This document shows positions 20,252 to 30,136 of a stretch of 64,000 nucleotides of DNA, piece after piece. The stretch is taken from positions 248,001 through 312,000 of the forward strand of contig JAFLTT010000001.1 of the NCBI GenBank assembly GCA_022509165.1, given 5' to 3'. The stretch comes from Muribaculaceae bacterium. Its GTDB lineage: Bacteria > Bacteroidota > Bacteroidia > Bacteroidales > Muribaculaceae. A program made the translations under genes and the position numbers. Every line of letters begins with the position of its first letter. Positions within the stretch are counted from its first letter, which is position 1. The notes under the pieces were generated by a model that ran no database searches, was not told the DNA's origin, and saw only the letters and a list, made by a program, of their open reading frames with translations.

Positions 20252-21887
20252 CGATGAATTTCACAAGAGCTTCACGTTCCTCTTTTGAAAGGTTTCTGAA
20301 TTTTTCAACTGAATATAGTGCATCGCTCTCACTTGAACCATGCCACATTATTGCCTCTACCACATTTCTTGCCCGGCAGTCGTGAAGACGGTCGGCATAC
20401 ATGGAGCCTGTCACTTTCTGATGCAGTCCTCTTCCCCACAGTGGAGTGGTGCGGCACCAACCGGTGCGAATGTCATTCATCATATTCAGTTTATGCTGCA
20501 CCATATCAGTATATGGCCAAATAGTCTGATGAGGATATCTTGGCAATTCATCTCCCTTGAAGAAACGGGCGGGGTCTTTTATAACGTCGTCTCCGGTGGT
20601 CCATGAGGGCCTATGGCAATAGTCACATCCGATTTCTTCGAATATCTCTTTTCCTTTTGCCACAGCGGGATCCTGAATATTTCTGACAGCCGGTACCGCT
20701 AATCCTCTATGCCAAACCATAAGATCGGTAAACTCTTCGTCAGAAACTTCAATAGGAAGATTTTTTGACGTGAGGTAATTATAAATCCGTTCTTCAAGAG
20801 AGCCTTCCCAAAATTCCGGATATTCATGTTTTGGGTCGAGGTCTGCTATATAAGTTTCAAATCCTGCCTGTACCTCCGGATCTTTGGAAGAGTATTTAGC
20901 GTAAGTGCCTGCAGCATCAAGATAATGGAACCTTCTGTCGCTTCTGGTCACATTGGTTATATTCCAGAAAGCATTAGCACCGGCAGCATCCTGAAGAGGC
21001 CCGCGACTCATGGCGTAGGTATATCTGCGTATATATGGGGTTCCATCTCCACCCTGGGCAGTATTGGTATAAAAGTTTTTCCACTGACCGCTTTCAAAAT
21101 AATTTGTGTTCAGGCCATTTCTCATGTAGCCATCTTTTTCCTGTTTTGTCCATTCCGCCACGATATCCTCATCGGTGATTGCATCAAGGAGTCCGGTCCC
21201 ATAAATGCCAATTGTGGATTCAAGTTTCACTCCGTAATTTCCGAGATTGTCATATCCCTGGTTATAGACATATACGGCATCGGCAGGCATATTGACTTCC
21301 GGATATATCAGGTCATACATTTCTCCGTCAGGAAACCGGTTTTCCCATTCATCTGTGTAATGAACCCAATTTATCGTGATTTTACTTTCATCAACAGGAG
21401 CTTTAAAGGGAGCCACAGCATGACTTTGAGGCATACCGGCAAGCCAAGGAACGTATGCCTCGGTATCTTTATCATAGACTACTAACAAATATCCATTACC
21501 GATTTCATTTGAATTGAAAGAGCCGTCTTCCTGTCTTTTTCCATGCCCATATCCCGGATGACAATGAATACAAGAACTTCTCACATAGGCAGGACCTAAT
21601 CCATGTCTCACTCCTGTGTTATTGGAATTGAAAGATTTCTCAAACAATGCCTCTCCATTCTTGAATGACTGATACATGCCCTCAGTCTGAATTACTTTGG
21701 TCGGTTGCTCAAAGGCATTCGATGTTGAAAGGAATGTAGTCCCTAACTCACCCCCGGAATAATACCATTGGGGAAGATTTCCGTTAATACCCTCTTCAGA
21801 ATTATCGGGATTATTATTTATATCCTCATCAGAACATGAAAGAAGGACAAATACTATTACTAATGGAAGAATATATCTCAAAGTCAT
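20241..21887 (-). CDS. Di-heme oxidoreductase (thiol oxidoreductase-like) lipoprotein
   Basis: Two CxxCH heme motifs: CIHCHPGYGHG and CDYCHRP; lipoprotein signal. Confidence 0.85.
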   Translation of the reverse strand: MTLRYILPLVIVFVLLSCSDEDINNNPDNSEEGINGNLPQWYYSGGELGTTFLSTSNAFEQPTKVIQTEGMYQSFKNGEALFEKSFNSNNTGVRHGLGPAYVRSSCIHCHPGYGHGKRQEDGSFNSNEIGNGYLLVVYDKDTEAYVPWLAGMPQSHAVAPFKAPVDESKITINWVHYTDEWENRFPDGEMYDLIYPEVNMPADAVYVYNQGYDNLGNYGVKLESTIGIYGTGLLDAITDEDIVAEWTKQEKDGYMRNGLNTNYFESGQWKNFYTNTAQGGDGTPYIRRYTYAMSRGPLQDAAGANAFWNITNVTRSDRRFHYLDAAGTYAKYSSKDPEVQAGFETYIADLDPKHEYPEFWEGSLEERIYNYLTSKNLPIEVSDEEFTDLMVWHRGLAVPAVRNIQDPAVAKGKEIFEEIGCDYCHRPSWTTGDDVIKDPARFFKGDELPRYPHQTIWPYTDMVQHKLNMMNDIRTGWCRTTPLWGRGLHQKVTGSMYADRLHDCRARNVVEAIMWHGSSESDALYSVEKFRNLSKEEREALVKFIDAI

Positions 21888-21890
21888 AAA

Positions 21891-23057
21891 TCAATGTTTT
21901 GAAAGTTCAGTCATTACTTCTTCAAGTACATCAACAAGATCTGTGCCTACTATCGTCACTGCTTCACCTGCCTCAGTCCCTTTTGCGGTCTTTGCAAATG
22001 GCTCAGGAATGGTTTGAATTGCTTTAATTGACAATTCAATTTGGCTTTTTAGTCTGTTGTCAAGGTCAGGATTAACGCTCTTGATATAATCACTCACAGA
22101 GGCATCCCCTTTATTGCTTCCACAATAAGCATTTCTGATGCTCATTATATTTCCGGTGAAATCTGCAATGGAATTGAGACTATAGGGAGATTCTATATAA
22201 TTTCTGTCTTCATCTGACGAACCGAGATGAGGTCTGCCGATTTTTGTATTTCCCACCTCATCGGCTATGTCTATACATCCCTGTATAAGTTCTTCGGCAG
22301 CTTCTTGAAAAGTTTTGTAAGTGCTTCCCGCTTTGCCGGCATTAATCATCATCCAGCCGTAATTTCTTGAAGGTTCAAGTTCAGTTTCTTCCAATATCTC
22401 CTGTTTCTCTTTAGATATGTTTCCCATTCCTGCCCAGGATGCTTCAAGATAGACACATTGATTCCTTAAATCTTCAGCCACACCACATAAATAAATCAAT
22501 TCTTCATGAGAATAGTCAAGGTTATGTGACAAGGAAGTGGTACCATCTTCAGAAAGTTCATATAGCAAATATTCCACTGCATGGAATCCAAGTAACCCGT
22601 AGCCTAAATTCTCCACGTTCCAGGAATTCCCTTTGCGGAGTTGCACCAAGAGTTGATCCATAGCATTCTTGTCAAGAGGCCAGGAATCGATATGAGGATC
22701 AATGTTATAATCAGCGGCTGCTCCGAAAAGGAAAGCCTCGCTTTTCTCCCAATAATCCCGGCTCTGGTTCCAGTAATTACCGGCTTTCTTTACCATCTCT
22801 GAAGTAAGATTTCCGGTGTCAAAAGCTTCGAGCATTTCATTACAAGCTTCTGACATAAGTATAGCATTATCTGCCATACCCTGATAAGTGGGTATCACGG
22901 TATTGTTTATGTAAGGAATCATGGCAGCCTGCAATGCTTGTTCTTTTACCGAATTGTTGTCTTCTGATTTGGGTTCGTCGCTATCGCTGCAAGAAAGCAA
23001 AGTAGAACTCATGGTCAATATGATCAGCGACTTCAAAAAAATACATTTTGTGTTCAT
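21891..23057 (-). CDS. Imelysin-family (peptidase M75-like) lipoprotein
   Basis: Lipobox LLSCSD; GYGLLGFHAVEYLLY matches imelysin GxHxxE motif; internal Met at 23057 chosen. Confidence 0.85.
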   Translation of the reverse strand: MNTKCIFLKSLIILTMSSTLLSCSDSDEPKSEDNNSVKEQALQAAMIPYINNTVIPTYQGMADNAILMSEACNEMLEAFDTGNLTSEMVKKAGNYWNQSRDYWEKSEAFLFGAAADYNIDPHIDSWPLDKNAMDQLLVQLRKGNSWNVENLGYGLLGFHAVEYLLYELSEDGTTSLSHNLDYSHEELIYLCGVAEDLRNQCVYLEASWAGMGNISKEKQEILEETELEPSRNYGWMMINAGKAGSTYKTFQEAAEELIQGCIDIADEVGNTKIGRPHLGSSDEDRNYIESPYSLNSIADFTGNIMSIRNAYCGSNKGDASVSDYIKSVNPDLDNRLKSQIELSIKAIQTIPEPFAKTAKGTEAGEAVTIVGTDLVDVLEEVMTELSKH

Positions 23058-23073
23058 ATCAATATTTAAATTT

Positions 23074-24480
23074 TTACAGTTTGAAAAGTCCTGAATAAGC
23101 CACCCCAAGAGAAATGGCCGGTTCATCGTTATATCTCTTATCCAAAATACCTATGTGGAAATCGGCTTTGATAACTATGTCGCGAATTGGATAGTAATTA
23201 ATCCCGGCTGCTATATGTTGACGTGCTGTCCATTTGTAGTCCTGAACCGAGCCCTGAGTCTTGAACATCGAATCATAATATTCATAGCGGGCAAATAGCC
23301 ACAACTGTTGCTTCTTTATTTTAGGATTTGTAGATAGTCCAAAGAAATCATACCCAGCCTCCATGCCTGCTGCAATAGCATCTGAAGCAACAGCTTGTTT
23401 TGGCGAAGGAGAATCTTTCCGCATAGTCATGTTATATTTGGTTATTGCCTCGGAATCGGAAAGATGACCGTAATCAAAATTACCTCTAAGTATAGTGTTA
23501 TGTCCGTAATAGTAAAAATCGAAAGCTCCTATAGATACTATACCTCTCACACCCTTAAATTTTTCACTATCGGTGGCACTTAGGGTATTCCGGAAAGAAT
23601 TGCCGACATAACCGCTAAGAGAGAGTCGTAAGCCGGGAACAGAGAAGTTGTCGATTCGGAAAGCTCCGGCATAATGGTTTGCTATCTTAAATTCGTAAGG
23701 GCTTCCGGCACCATCATGAATCCAGCCTTGCCGACCGAAACGATCAGAATCCAATCCCGGGATAAAGCATACCTCATATCTCCAATATTTTGTTTTTCCC
23801 CAGATTGAAATTCCTGTTTCGTGCCAAGTAGAAGGAAGAATAGTATGTTCACCTAAAGGACGGTAATTGGTGAAAAACTGGGTAGGGAGATGATACATAT
23901 TCACACTCCCGACAGGCACTATAATATGTCCCGCTTTTATATTCAGAACGCCTTTGAGAAATTCTTTATTAAGCCAGAATTGTTCCAAGGCTACTTCTCC
24001 TCCTCGTTCCACTTCTGTTTCATACTCTCCGGCTTCCTCCTCTTCAATCTCCACTGCCGCCTCTACGCCACCATGTTCAAATTCTATCTCCGTCCCTAAA
24101 CTCCATCCTTTCCCAAAATCATAACCTAACCAAATCACTACATGAGGAAGGTCAAATCGTCCATGGCTCCTATCGTTTTTATAACTTTCAGCATCTGTGT
24201 ATCTTAGATATTTATCGCTGTAAAAATTTCTGGTAAATACTGCCTCTCCATATCCTCCAATGCTGAAACGTTTGGGTTTCTCTGTTTTTGTGGATATTAT
24301 AGTTGATAATGAATCGATCTGATTTTGGAGAACATTAATCTTTTCAGAAATAAGAGAGTATTCTACAGGGTTTTCATTGACCTCTAAGGCCTCTTCTATT
24401 TCAACTTCTAAATCTTGTGCATTTGATTCGAAAGAATAAAGAGAAAACAGGAGAGATAGGATAGTTATAATATGTTTCAT
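23074..24480 (-). CDS. Outer-membrane beta-barrel protein in imelysin operon
   Basis: Signal peptide, coiled-coil then beta-rich porin-like repeats. Confidence 0.7.
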   Translation of the reverse strand: MKHIITILSLLFSLYSFESNAQDLEVEIEEALEVNENPVEYSLISEKINVLQNQIDSLSTIISTKTEKPKRFSIGGYGEAVFTRNFYSDKYLRYTDAESYKNDRSHGRFDLPHVVIWLGYDFGKGWSLGTEIEFEHGGVEAAVEIEEEEAGEYETEVERGGEVALEQFWLNKEFLKGVLNIKAGHIIVPVGSVNMYHLPTQFFTNYRPLGEHTILPSTWHETGISIWGKTKYWRYEVCFIPGLDSDRFGRQGWIHDGAGSPYEFKIANHYAGAFRIDNFSVPGLRLSLSGYVGNSFRNTLSATDSEKFKGVRGIVSIGAFDFYYYGHNTILRGNFDYGHLSDSEAITKYNMTMRKDSPSPKQAVASDAIAAGMEAGYDFFGLSTNPKIKKQQLWLFARYEYYDSMFKTQGSVQDYKWTARQHIAAGINYYPIRDIVIKADFHIGILDKRYNDEPAISLGVAYSGLFKL

Positions 24481-24684
24481 GGAGGAAGTTGGTTTTTTTT
24501 GCCATTTAAAAAATTCAGTGCAAAATTACTCTCCTTGAAAATCCTTTGAAATACCTAAAAAATGGCATTTTTAAAGGCTTTCAGAATACTACCTTAATGA
24601 TAAATAGGTATTCTGAATAATTATGAAAAAGAAACTTTTAATTTTAATTGGTTGTTTTATAGAAAGAATTAAATCACTACTACT

Positions 24685-25713
24685 ATGAAAAAATTTTCCT
24701 TGGTAAGTCTGATGATATGTCTGTTGGCTTTCTCCAATAGTTGTTCTTCAAAAAAAACACATGATTCCGACAAAGATGACACCAAGCAAGAAATGCCAAA
24801 AGGAGGGGGTCCTAAAATCGGTCAACGGATGATGGGTGGAATGGAGAGACCTAAACCAAGTCCGGAACTTCAGGCACTGATAGACGAGACAGTACCAAAA
24901 TTCACACAAGGTTTCTTTATAAGAGAAAAGGGTGATACTTTGCAATATAATCTGTTTGTACCGGATAGTTTAGTGTCAGGACAAAAATATCCTTTAGTTC
25001 TTTTCATGGCAGATGCGAGCACACCGGGTCCCGATCCATTGATTCCCTTAACCCAAGGTTATGGAGGATTAGTATGGGCAGCTCCGGAATTTCAGAAGGA
25101 GCATCCATGTTTTGTTTTGGTTCCTCAATATTCTTATATCACAGTGGATAACAACTGGCAAACGATGCCGGAAGTAGATCAGACTATAGAACTTCTAAAC
25201 AATGTAGTGATATCTTATCCTGTGGATGCGAACCGACTTTATACTACAGGACAATCTATGGGATGTATGATGTCTTTATATTTCAACATAAAATATCCTG
25301 ATCTTTTTGCTGCTTCTTTATTTGTAAGCGGACAATGGGATGTTTCCAAAATGAAAGACTTCAAGGATAAGAAATTTATTTATATAACAGCTCAGGGAGA
25401 TGAGACATCAACGGGAGGTGCGGACCAATTGAAAGCTCTTTTAAAAAAGGAAAATTCCACATTTGACGAGTCGATGTGGAGTGCCAGGTTGCCCGAAGAA
25501 AAACAAGACTCCTTAGCATCAGCTTTATTATCAAAAGGTGATGAACGAAACTTTATAACTTTTGCAGGAAATACGGTTTTGCCGGAAAATATAACTGATC
25601 CTCACGGAGCGATGGTTCACATGGCATCATTCAATTTTGCGTATAAATTGAAACCAGTTACCGAATGGCTATTGAAACAAACCAAGTCCCCTAAGATAGA
25701 GAACAAGCATTGA
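24685..25713 (+). CDS. Alpha/beta hydrolase (esterase/PHB depolymerase-like) lipoprotein
   Basis: Lipobox SNSCSS; nucleophile elbow TTGQSMGCMMS. Confidence 0.8.
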   Translation: MKKFSLVSLMICLLAFSNSCSSKKTHDSDKDDTKQEMPKGGGPKIGQRMMGGMERPKPSPELQALIDETVPKFTQGFFIREKGDTLQYNLFVPDSLVSGQKYPLVLFMADASTPGPDPLIPLTQGYGGLVWAAPEFQKEHPCFVLVPQYSYITVDNNWQTMPEVDQTIELLNNVVISYPVDANRLYTTGQSMGCMMSLYFNIKYPDLFAASLFVSGQWDVSKMKDFKDKKFIYITAQGDETSTGGADQLKALLKKENSTFDESMWSARLPEEKQDSLASALLSKGDERNFITFAGNTVLPENITDPHGAMVHMASFNFAYKLKPVTEWLLKQTKSPKIENKH

Positions 25714-25793
25714 CAGAAAGATCTTTCAATAAAAAATATTTATAGATTTTACTTTTTTATCTGTTCTATCTGATTAATTATTTAATACCATTT

Positions 25794-26798
25794 TTAGGAT
25801 AGATGGATTAATTTCTCTGCATTAATGTGGGCAAATTTTTCTTTATCATCTTCTGAAAGAGGGGCATTCACCACAAAATCCCTTGCACCTTTTAGTGGGA
25901 CATATGGAAAATCGGTTGCAAAAAGGAGATGGTCTATTCCCATTTTCTTTATACAATATTCCATATCATCATAATCATATATTCCTCCGGGAGTGACCCA
26001 AACATTCCGTTTATAATAATACGAAAATTTTTCCGGTAATCCCGTAAGTTCCGGAGGAAACATCATGTCGAGTCGTGGAAGATAGAAGGGAACCATTTCA
26101 CCCCAATGACCGGAAATTACTTTCAATGTGGGGAACTTTTCAAAAACACCTGCAAGGATCATTCGGATTACCTGAATGCCGGCTTCAAAATGCCACCCAT
26201 ATCCCATAGTGCTGAATATGGCGTTTATCTCTGGACTAAGATTAGAGTAATAGGCTTTACAAGCATCAGCAGAGGTAAAATGCGGATGTATGTAGATAGG
26301 CAGGTCATATTTGGTCAAAATTTCCCAGATAGGATAATAGATCTTATCATCTGCATAAATATTACCTGTCTGTGGTCGACCTGACAACAAAGTGCCGACA
26401 AATCCCAGTTCCTCGATGGTTCGTTTCAATTCATCTGCAGCTATTTTTGGATCATACCATGGCAAAGTTGCAAATCCTCTGAAACGATCCGGAAATGCTT
26501 TTACATTTGAAGCTATATAGTCATTCGCTTCTTTCGATAGTTTAAGAGCATCAGGTCCGGTCAACCATTGTGTTACATTTGTATAAGAAATTATCTCCAT
26601 GTCGATTCCGGCTTCATCAAGATCCTTGATTCTTCTTTCTCCAAGCACATACAAGTCTTTAAACGAAAGTCCGAAAGCAGCTGCAGCGTCCGGGTTTTGA
26701 AATGCTTTGTAAAATGGGAAAGTGGAATTTATGATGTTATTATTTGCACTTTCAATTTCACGACTCACAATATGTTCTTCAAGACCGATGATTTTCAT
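25794..26798 (-). CDS. Amidohydrolase family protein (amidohydrolase_2, ACMSD-like)
   Basis: GLEEHIV..., IYIHPHFTS, VISGHWGE, LLFATDFPY. Confidence 0.85.
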   Translation of the reverse strand: MKIIGLEEHIVSREIESANNNIINSTFPFYKAFQNPDAAAAFGLSFKDLYVLGERRIKDLDEAGIDMEIISYTNVTQWLTGPDALKLSKEANDYIASNVKAFPDRFRGFATLPWYDPKIAADELKRTIEELGFVGTLLSGRPQTGNIYADDKIYYPIWEILTKYDLPIYIHPHFTSADACKAYYSNLSPEINAIFSTMGYGWHFEAGIQVIRMILAGVFEKFPTLKVISGHWGEMVPFYLPRLDMMFPPELTGLPEKFSYYYKRNVWVTPGGIYDYDDMEYCIKKMGIDHLLFATDFPYVPLKGARDFVVNAPLSEDDKEKFAHINAEKLIHLS

Positions 26799-26915
26799 AC
26801 TTAAATGAATTACAATTAGATATGTTTTTGTATAATAAACAATCTCAAAAATGTAAATGTTTTAAATTTTTAATTTTTGAAATTGAGGTTATTTTTGCAA
26901 AAAAAATTGAGATTG

Positions 26916-27566
26916 ATGAAAAAATTTTTAAGTATTGCTTTTTCCTATATTGTATTCTCTTCTTTAGCGAATGGTCAGACTTTGGAGAAAATGAACTGGT
27001 TTAATGAACCGGAAAATTGGAATATTGAGAATGGGTCTCTTACAATGGATGTGACTCCAAAGAGTGATTACTGGAGGATTTCCCATTATGGATTTACGGT
27101 TGATGATGCTCCTTTCTATTTTGCAGAATATGGAGGAGAATTTGAAGCCAAAGTCAAGATCATGGGTGATTATAAAGTAAGATTTGATCAAGCCGGAATG
27201 ATGATCAGGATTGACCATGAAAACTATATCAAGACAGGAATAGAATTTGTGGATGGCAAGTATAATCTTAGTACCGTTGTGACTCATCATACCTCTGACT
27301 GGAGTGTGATAGCTCTTGAACAACCAATCGAGGAACTTTGGATAAAGGCTGTGAGAAGACTTGATGCCATTGAGATTTTCTATTCTTTCGATGACAAGGA
27401 ATATAAAATGATGAGAAACGCCTGGATGGAACAGAACAGACCAGTTAAAATCGGAATGTTCGCAGCATGTCCTGATGGCGACGGCTTCAAGGTTACTTTC
27501 TCCGATTTCAAAGTAAATCATCTCCCCGATAAGGTCAGAACAGATTGGTTAGAGAAAAATAACTGA
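26916..27566 (+). CDS. DUF1349-like secreted protein
   Basis: DQAGMMIRIDHENYIKTGIEFVDGKYNLSTVVTHHTSDWS typical of this family; internal Met/signal peptide at 26916. Confidence 0.75.
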   Translation: MKKFLSIAFSYIVFSSLANGQTLEKMNWFNEPENWNIENGSLTMDVTPKSDYWRISHYGFTVDDAPFYFAEYGGEFEAKVKIMGDYKVRFDQAGMMIRIDHENYIKTGIEFVDGKYNLSTVVTHHTSDWSVIALEQPIEELWIKAVRRLDAIEIFYSFDDKEYKMMRNAWMEQNRPVKIGMFAACPDGDGFKVTFSDFKVNHLPDKVRTDWLEKNN

Positions 27567-27596
27567 TAAATTTATAATTATTATAAAATATTTATC

Positions 27597-28178
27597 ATGA
27601 CTGAATGGGATAAAATGCAGGCTCATCAAATATATGATGATTTTGATGCCGATTTATTTGACAAAAGAGTAGAGGCAAAGAAACTTTTTAAGGAGTTTAA
27701 TCAAACTACTGACGATGAAGCAGAAAAACGTCAGGAAATCATGAAAAAACTATTTAAAAAAGTAGGAGAGAGGGTTTACCTGGAACCTAATTTCACCTGT
27801 GAATTTGGCAAGAACATCACCCTTGGGAATGATCTTTATATAAATTTTGGGTGCACATTGCTGGACTGCGGTCAAATTACCATCGGAAACAATACTTTGA
27901 TCGGACCAAATGTGAGTATGTATTCAGCCAATCATTCCCTTGATTCTGAAGAAAGGATAAATGGTGCGCTTATCCCTGAACCTATTACCATCGGTAACAG
28001 AGTCTGGATTGGGGGAGGCTCAACGATTTTAAGTGGAGTAACAATCGGTGATGACACGGTGATCGGTGCCGGCAGTGTCGTAACAAAGGATATACCGGCC
28101 GGAGTAGTGGCAGCCGGAAACCCGTGTAAAGTGATAAGAAAGATTACAGATAAGGATAAAGTAGGTTTTATCAAATAA
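27597..28178 (+). CDS. Sugar O-acetyltransferase (maltose acetyltransferase-like, left-handed beta-helix)
   Basis: Hexapeptide repeats, GNRVWIGGGSTILSGVTIGDDTVIGAGSVVTKDIPAGVVAAGNPCKVIR. Confidence 0.92.
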   Translation: MTEWDKMQAHQIYDDFDADLFDKRVEAKKLFKEFNQTTDDEAEKRQEIMKKLFKKVGERVYLEPNFTCEFGKNITLGNDLYINFGCTLLDCGQITIGNNTLIGPNVSMYSANHSLDSEERINGALIPEPITIGNRVWIGGGSTILSGVTIGDDTVIGAGSVVTKDIPAGVVAAGNPCKVIRKITDKDKVGFIK

Positions 28179-28182
28179 ATTT

Positions 28183-28210
28183 AGCGTTTCTCAATAGAGA
28201 AACGCTTTTT
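28183..28210 (+). terminator. Intrinsic terminator
   Basis: agcgtttctc-aata-gagaaacgct followed by T-run. Confidence 0.85.
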
Positions 28211-28327
28211 ATCAATAGAAGCATCCTGGATCATTTATGGTATAAAATAATGTACCAGAATCATTTATTTCTTTAAGTTTATTGTAATCTTTCCGCTTAT
28301 AATAAGAGTTTTAGTGCAAAGCACCCT

Positions 28328-28519
28328 CTATTTCTTCTGGCTATAGATTAAGAGATACAAAGAGACACAAACCGATCCTAAAAACATAGGTAAGTCCAGG
28401 TTATCAAAAAATAACGCTTGAATAAGCCAATAAAAAGCTACCAATATTGATAATATCCCGGCTATTAAACAAATGTTTTTCCCTGTAATTATAATTTTAT
28501 TATCCTTTCTTATTTCCAT
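28328..28519 (-). CDS. Small membrane protein
   Basis: Two hydrophobic segments; ATG close to preceding ORF. Confidence 0.45.
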   Translation of the reverse strand: MEIRKDNKIIITGKNICLIAGILSILVAFYWLIQALFFDNLDLPMFLGSVCVSLYLLIYSQKK

Positions 28520-28526
28520 AACTGTG

Positions 28527-28865
28527 TTATTTTACTACTGGCCCAAATTTCTCATCCTCCTTAACAGCCTGGCTGAAATTACGGTATCCTCCCAAGAAAA
28601 ATATAAAAAGAAACGCTGATACAATATATATCCACCATTTGACCTGGAGATCAAAATGATTTTTAAACATCACGATACCAAGGTAAGCCAATACTTCAAG
28701 TATAAGTAACCCTAAAAATAAGTTTCTTTTGCCTTTGTTGCCCATTGTAAATTGAAATAAATATGGTGCAAATGTAGTTAAAATAAGAATTTCATAGGGA
28801 ATATAGAACATGAAAAAAGCAAAAAGAACTCTTTTTGTGAGCAAGAACCCCATTTCTATAACCAC
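28527..28865 (-). CDS. Small membrane protein
   Basis: Three hydrophobic segments. Confidence 0.5.
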   Translation of the reverse strand: MVIEMGFLLTKRVLFAFFMFYIPYEILILTTFAPYLFQFTMGNKGKRNLFLGLLILEVLAYLGIVMFKNHFDLQVKWWIYIVSAFLFIFFLGGYRNFSQAVKEDEKFGPVVK

Positions 28866-28918
28866 TAATTTATCAATTTGCCATGAAATTTAGGTGACTT
28901 TTGAATTCTTATGATAAA

Positions 28919-29287
28919 CTAAGAGGCTGATCGAGTGTTTATTTTCTTACCATTTTTATCCCAGGTGTAAATCCAACTTCCATTTTTTGAAGTGAAAGTA
29001 TCTCCTGCCACTCCTATGACTTCTCCAACTGTACTTTTGGAAAGAGTCTTATATTTCTTTCCTTCTGAATCCCAAAGGTAGATCCAGCTTCCATTCTGAC
29101 TCACAAAGAATGAAGAGCTGTAACCCAAAATAGTGCCGACTGTGGAAACTGAGAGCGTTTTATATTTTTTGCCCTGGGAATTATATAGATAAACCCAACT
29201 TCCTGAGGTTTCTACACTGGATATTTGTTCAGCTTTTGAAGTCATTCCAAACATAACAAATAGAAAGATTAATAAAAGTTTTTTCAT
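28919..29287 (-). CDS. Secreted protein with 2.5 tandem ~37-aa GSWIY...GKKYKTLS repeats
   Basis: Signal peptide from Met at 29287; repeats visible by eye. Confidence 0.75.
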   Translation of the reverse strand: MKKLLLIFLFVMFGMTSKAEQISSVETSGSWVYLYNSQGKKYKTLSVSTVGTILGYSSSFFVSQNGSWIYLWDSEGKKYKTLSKSTVGEVIGVAGDTFTSKNGSWIYTWDKNGKKINTRSAS

Positions 29288-29814
29288 GATAAATATTTTA
29301 TAATTGGGTCTCCACAGAAATCTCTGCGACCACATTTTTTACAATGTTCTCCTCGCCATACGCTATCGAATTGTTCCATGGCTGATTCAACCAATGACCG
29401 TTCATCGGTTAATATGCCGGCTTCGAAGTTTCTTCTGTTACTACTTTTCATACCCATTCCTGCACCAGTCAGATTGGCAGAACCGATATAGGCATATTGA
29501 CCATCGATAATAATAATCTTGAAATGAACCCGTGGACAAAGTACTCGTTCAAGCATTTTCTTCAACACTGGATTTTTATCGAAATCTTCTCTGAATGCCT
29601 GACCCGGTTCTTTAGCATGAATAAGCCGGACTTCGACGCCTTTCTTTATAAGATTTGCTATTACTCCTAAAAACGGCTCAGTATTCAATCCTGATTTGAC
29701 ATAAAGATCCTTTATATCAGCAGTGCCAATCCACAAAAGAGACTTTGCGCTTCTTACTTTCTCAAGCACTACTTTATAATGGTCTATGTCGGCAATAAAT
29801 TGAACCATGAACAA
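29284..29814 (-). CDS. Phospholipase D-like domain protein (single HKD-type motif)
   Basis: HFKIIIIDGQYAYIGSANLTGAGMG; C-terminal CKKCGRRDFCGD. Confidence 0.85.
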   Translation of the reverse strand: MFMVQFIADIDHYKVVLEKVRSAKSLLWIGTADIKDLYVKSGLNTEPFLGVIANLIKKGVEVRLIHAKEPGQAFREDFDKNPVLKKMLERVLCPRVHFKIIIIDGQYAYIGSANLTGAGMGMKSSNRRNFEAGILTDERSLVESAMEQFDSVWRGEHCKKCGRRDFCGDPIIKYLS

Positions 29815-29905
29815 AGTTACTTATTTTTGGTAAGATAGAGGTAATATCCATAATATGGAGATAGGGCTATATCGTGTATCAGATCTGGTGACAGGATAGA
29901 AAATT

Positions 29906-30136
29906 TTAATCCTCTTTTTGTTTTTTGATTCCAAGCATTTTATCTATCCATTTAAAGAATTCATTAAACGCAGATATCAAATACTCTCCTAAAATTATTG
30001 CCGCTAATGTAAATCCAATGAATATTTTGATAAATATATTACGGTCTGGCCCTATATAACTACCAGCTAATCCGAAAACAAACAATACAAAAATATTAAT
30101 TGATACACTCTTAATGAAATGTTTAGAAGGTTTCAT
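29906..30136 (-). CDS. Small membrane protein, paralogous to 35522-35746
   Basis: Shared GPDRNxxIKxxIGxTL...A..E.FKW. Confidence 0.6.
   Translation of the reverse strand: MKPSKHFIKSVSINIFVLFVFGLAGSYIGPDRNIFIKIFIGFTLAAIILGEYLISAFNEFFKWIDKMLGIKKQKED

Noticed and set aside
20826-21485. 219-aa plus-strand ORF
   Set aside because: Antisense to the di-heme oxidoreductase with CxxCH motifs; no recognisable domain
26964-27521. 185-aa minus-strand ORF
   Set aside because: Antisense to the DUF1349-like gene
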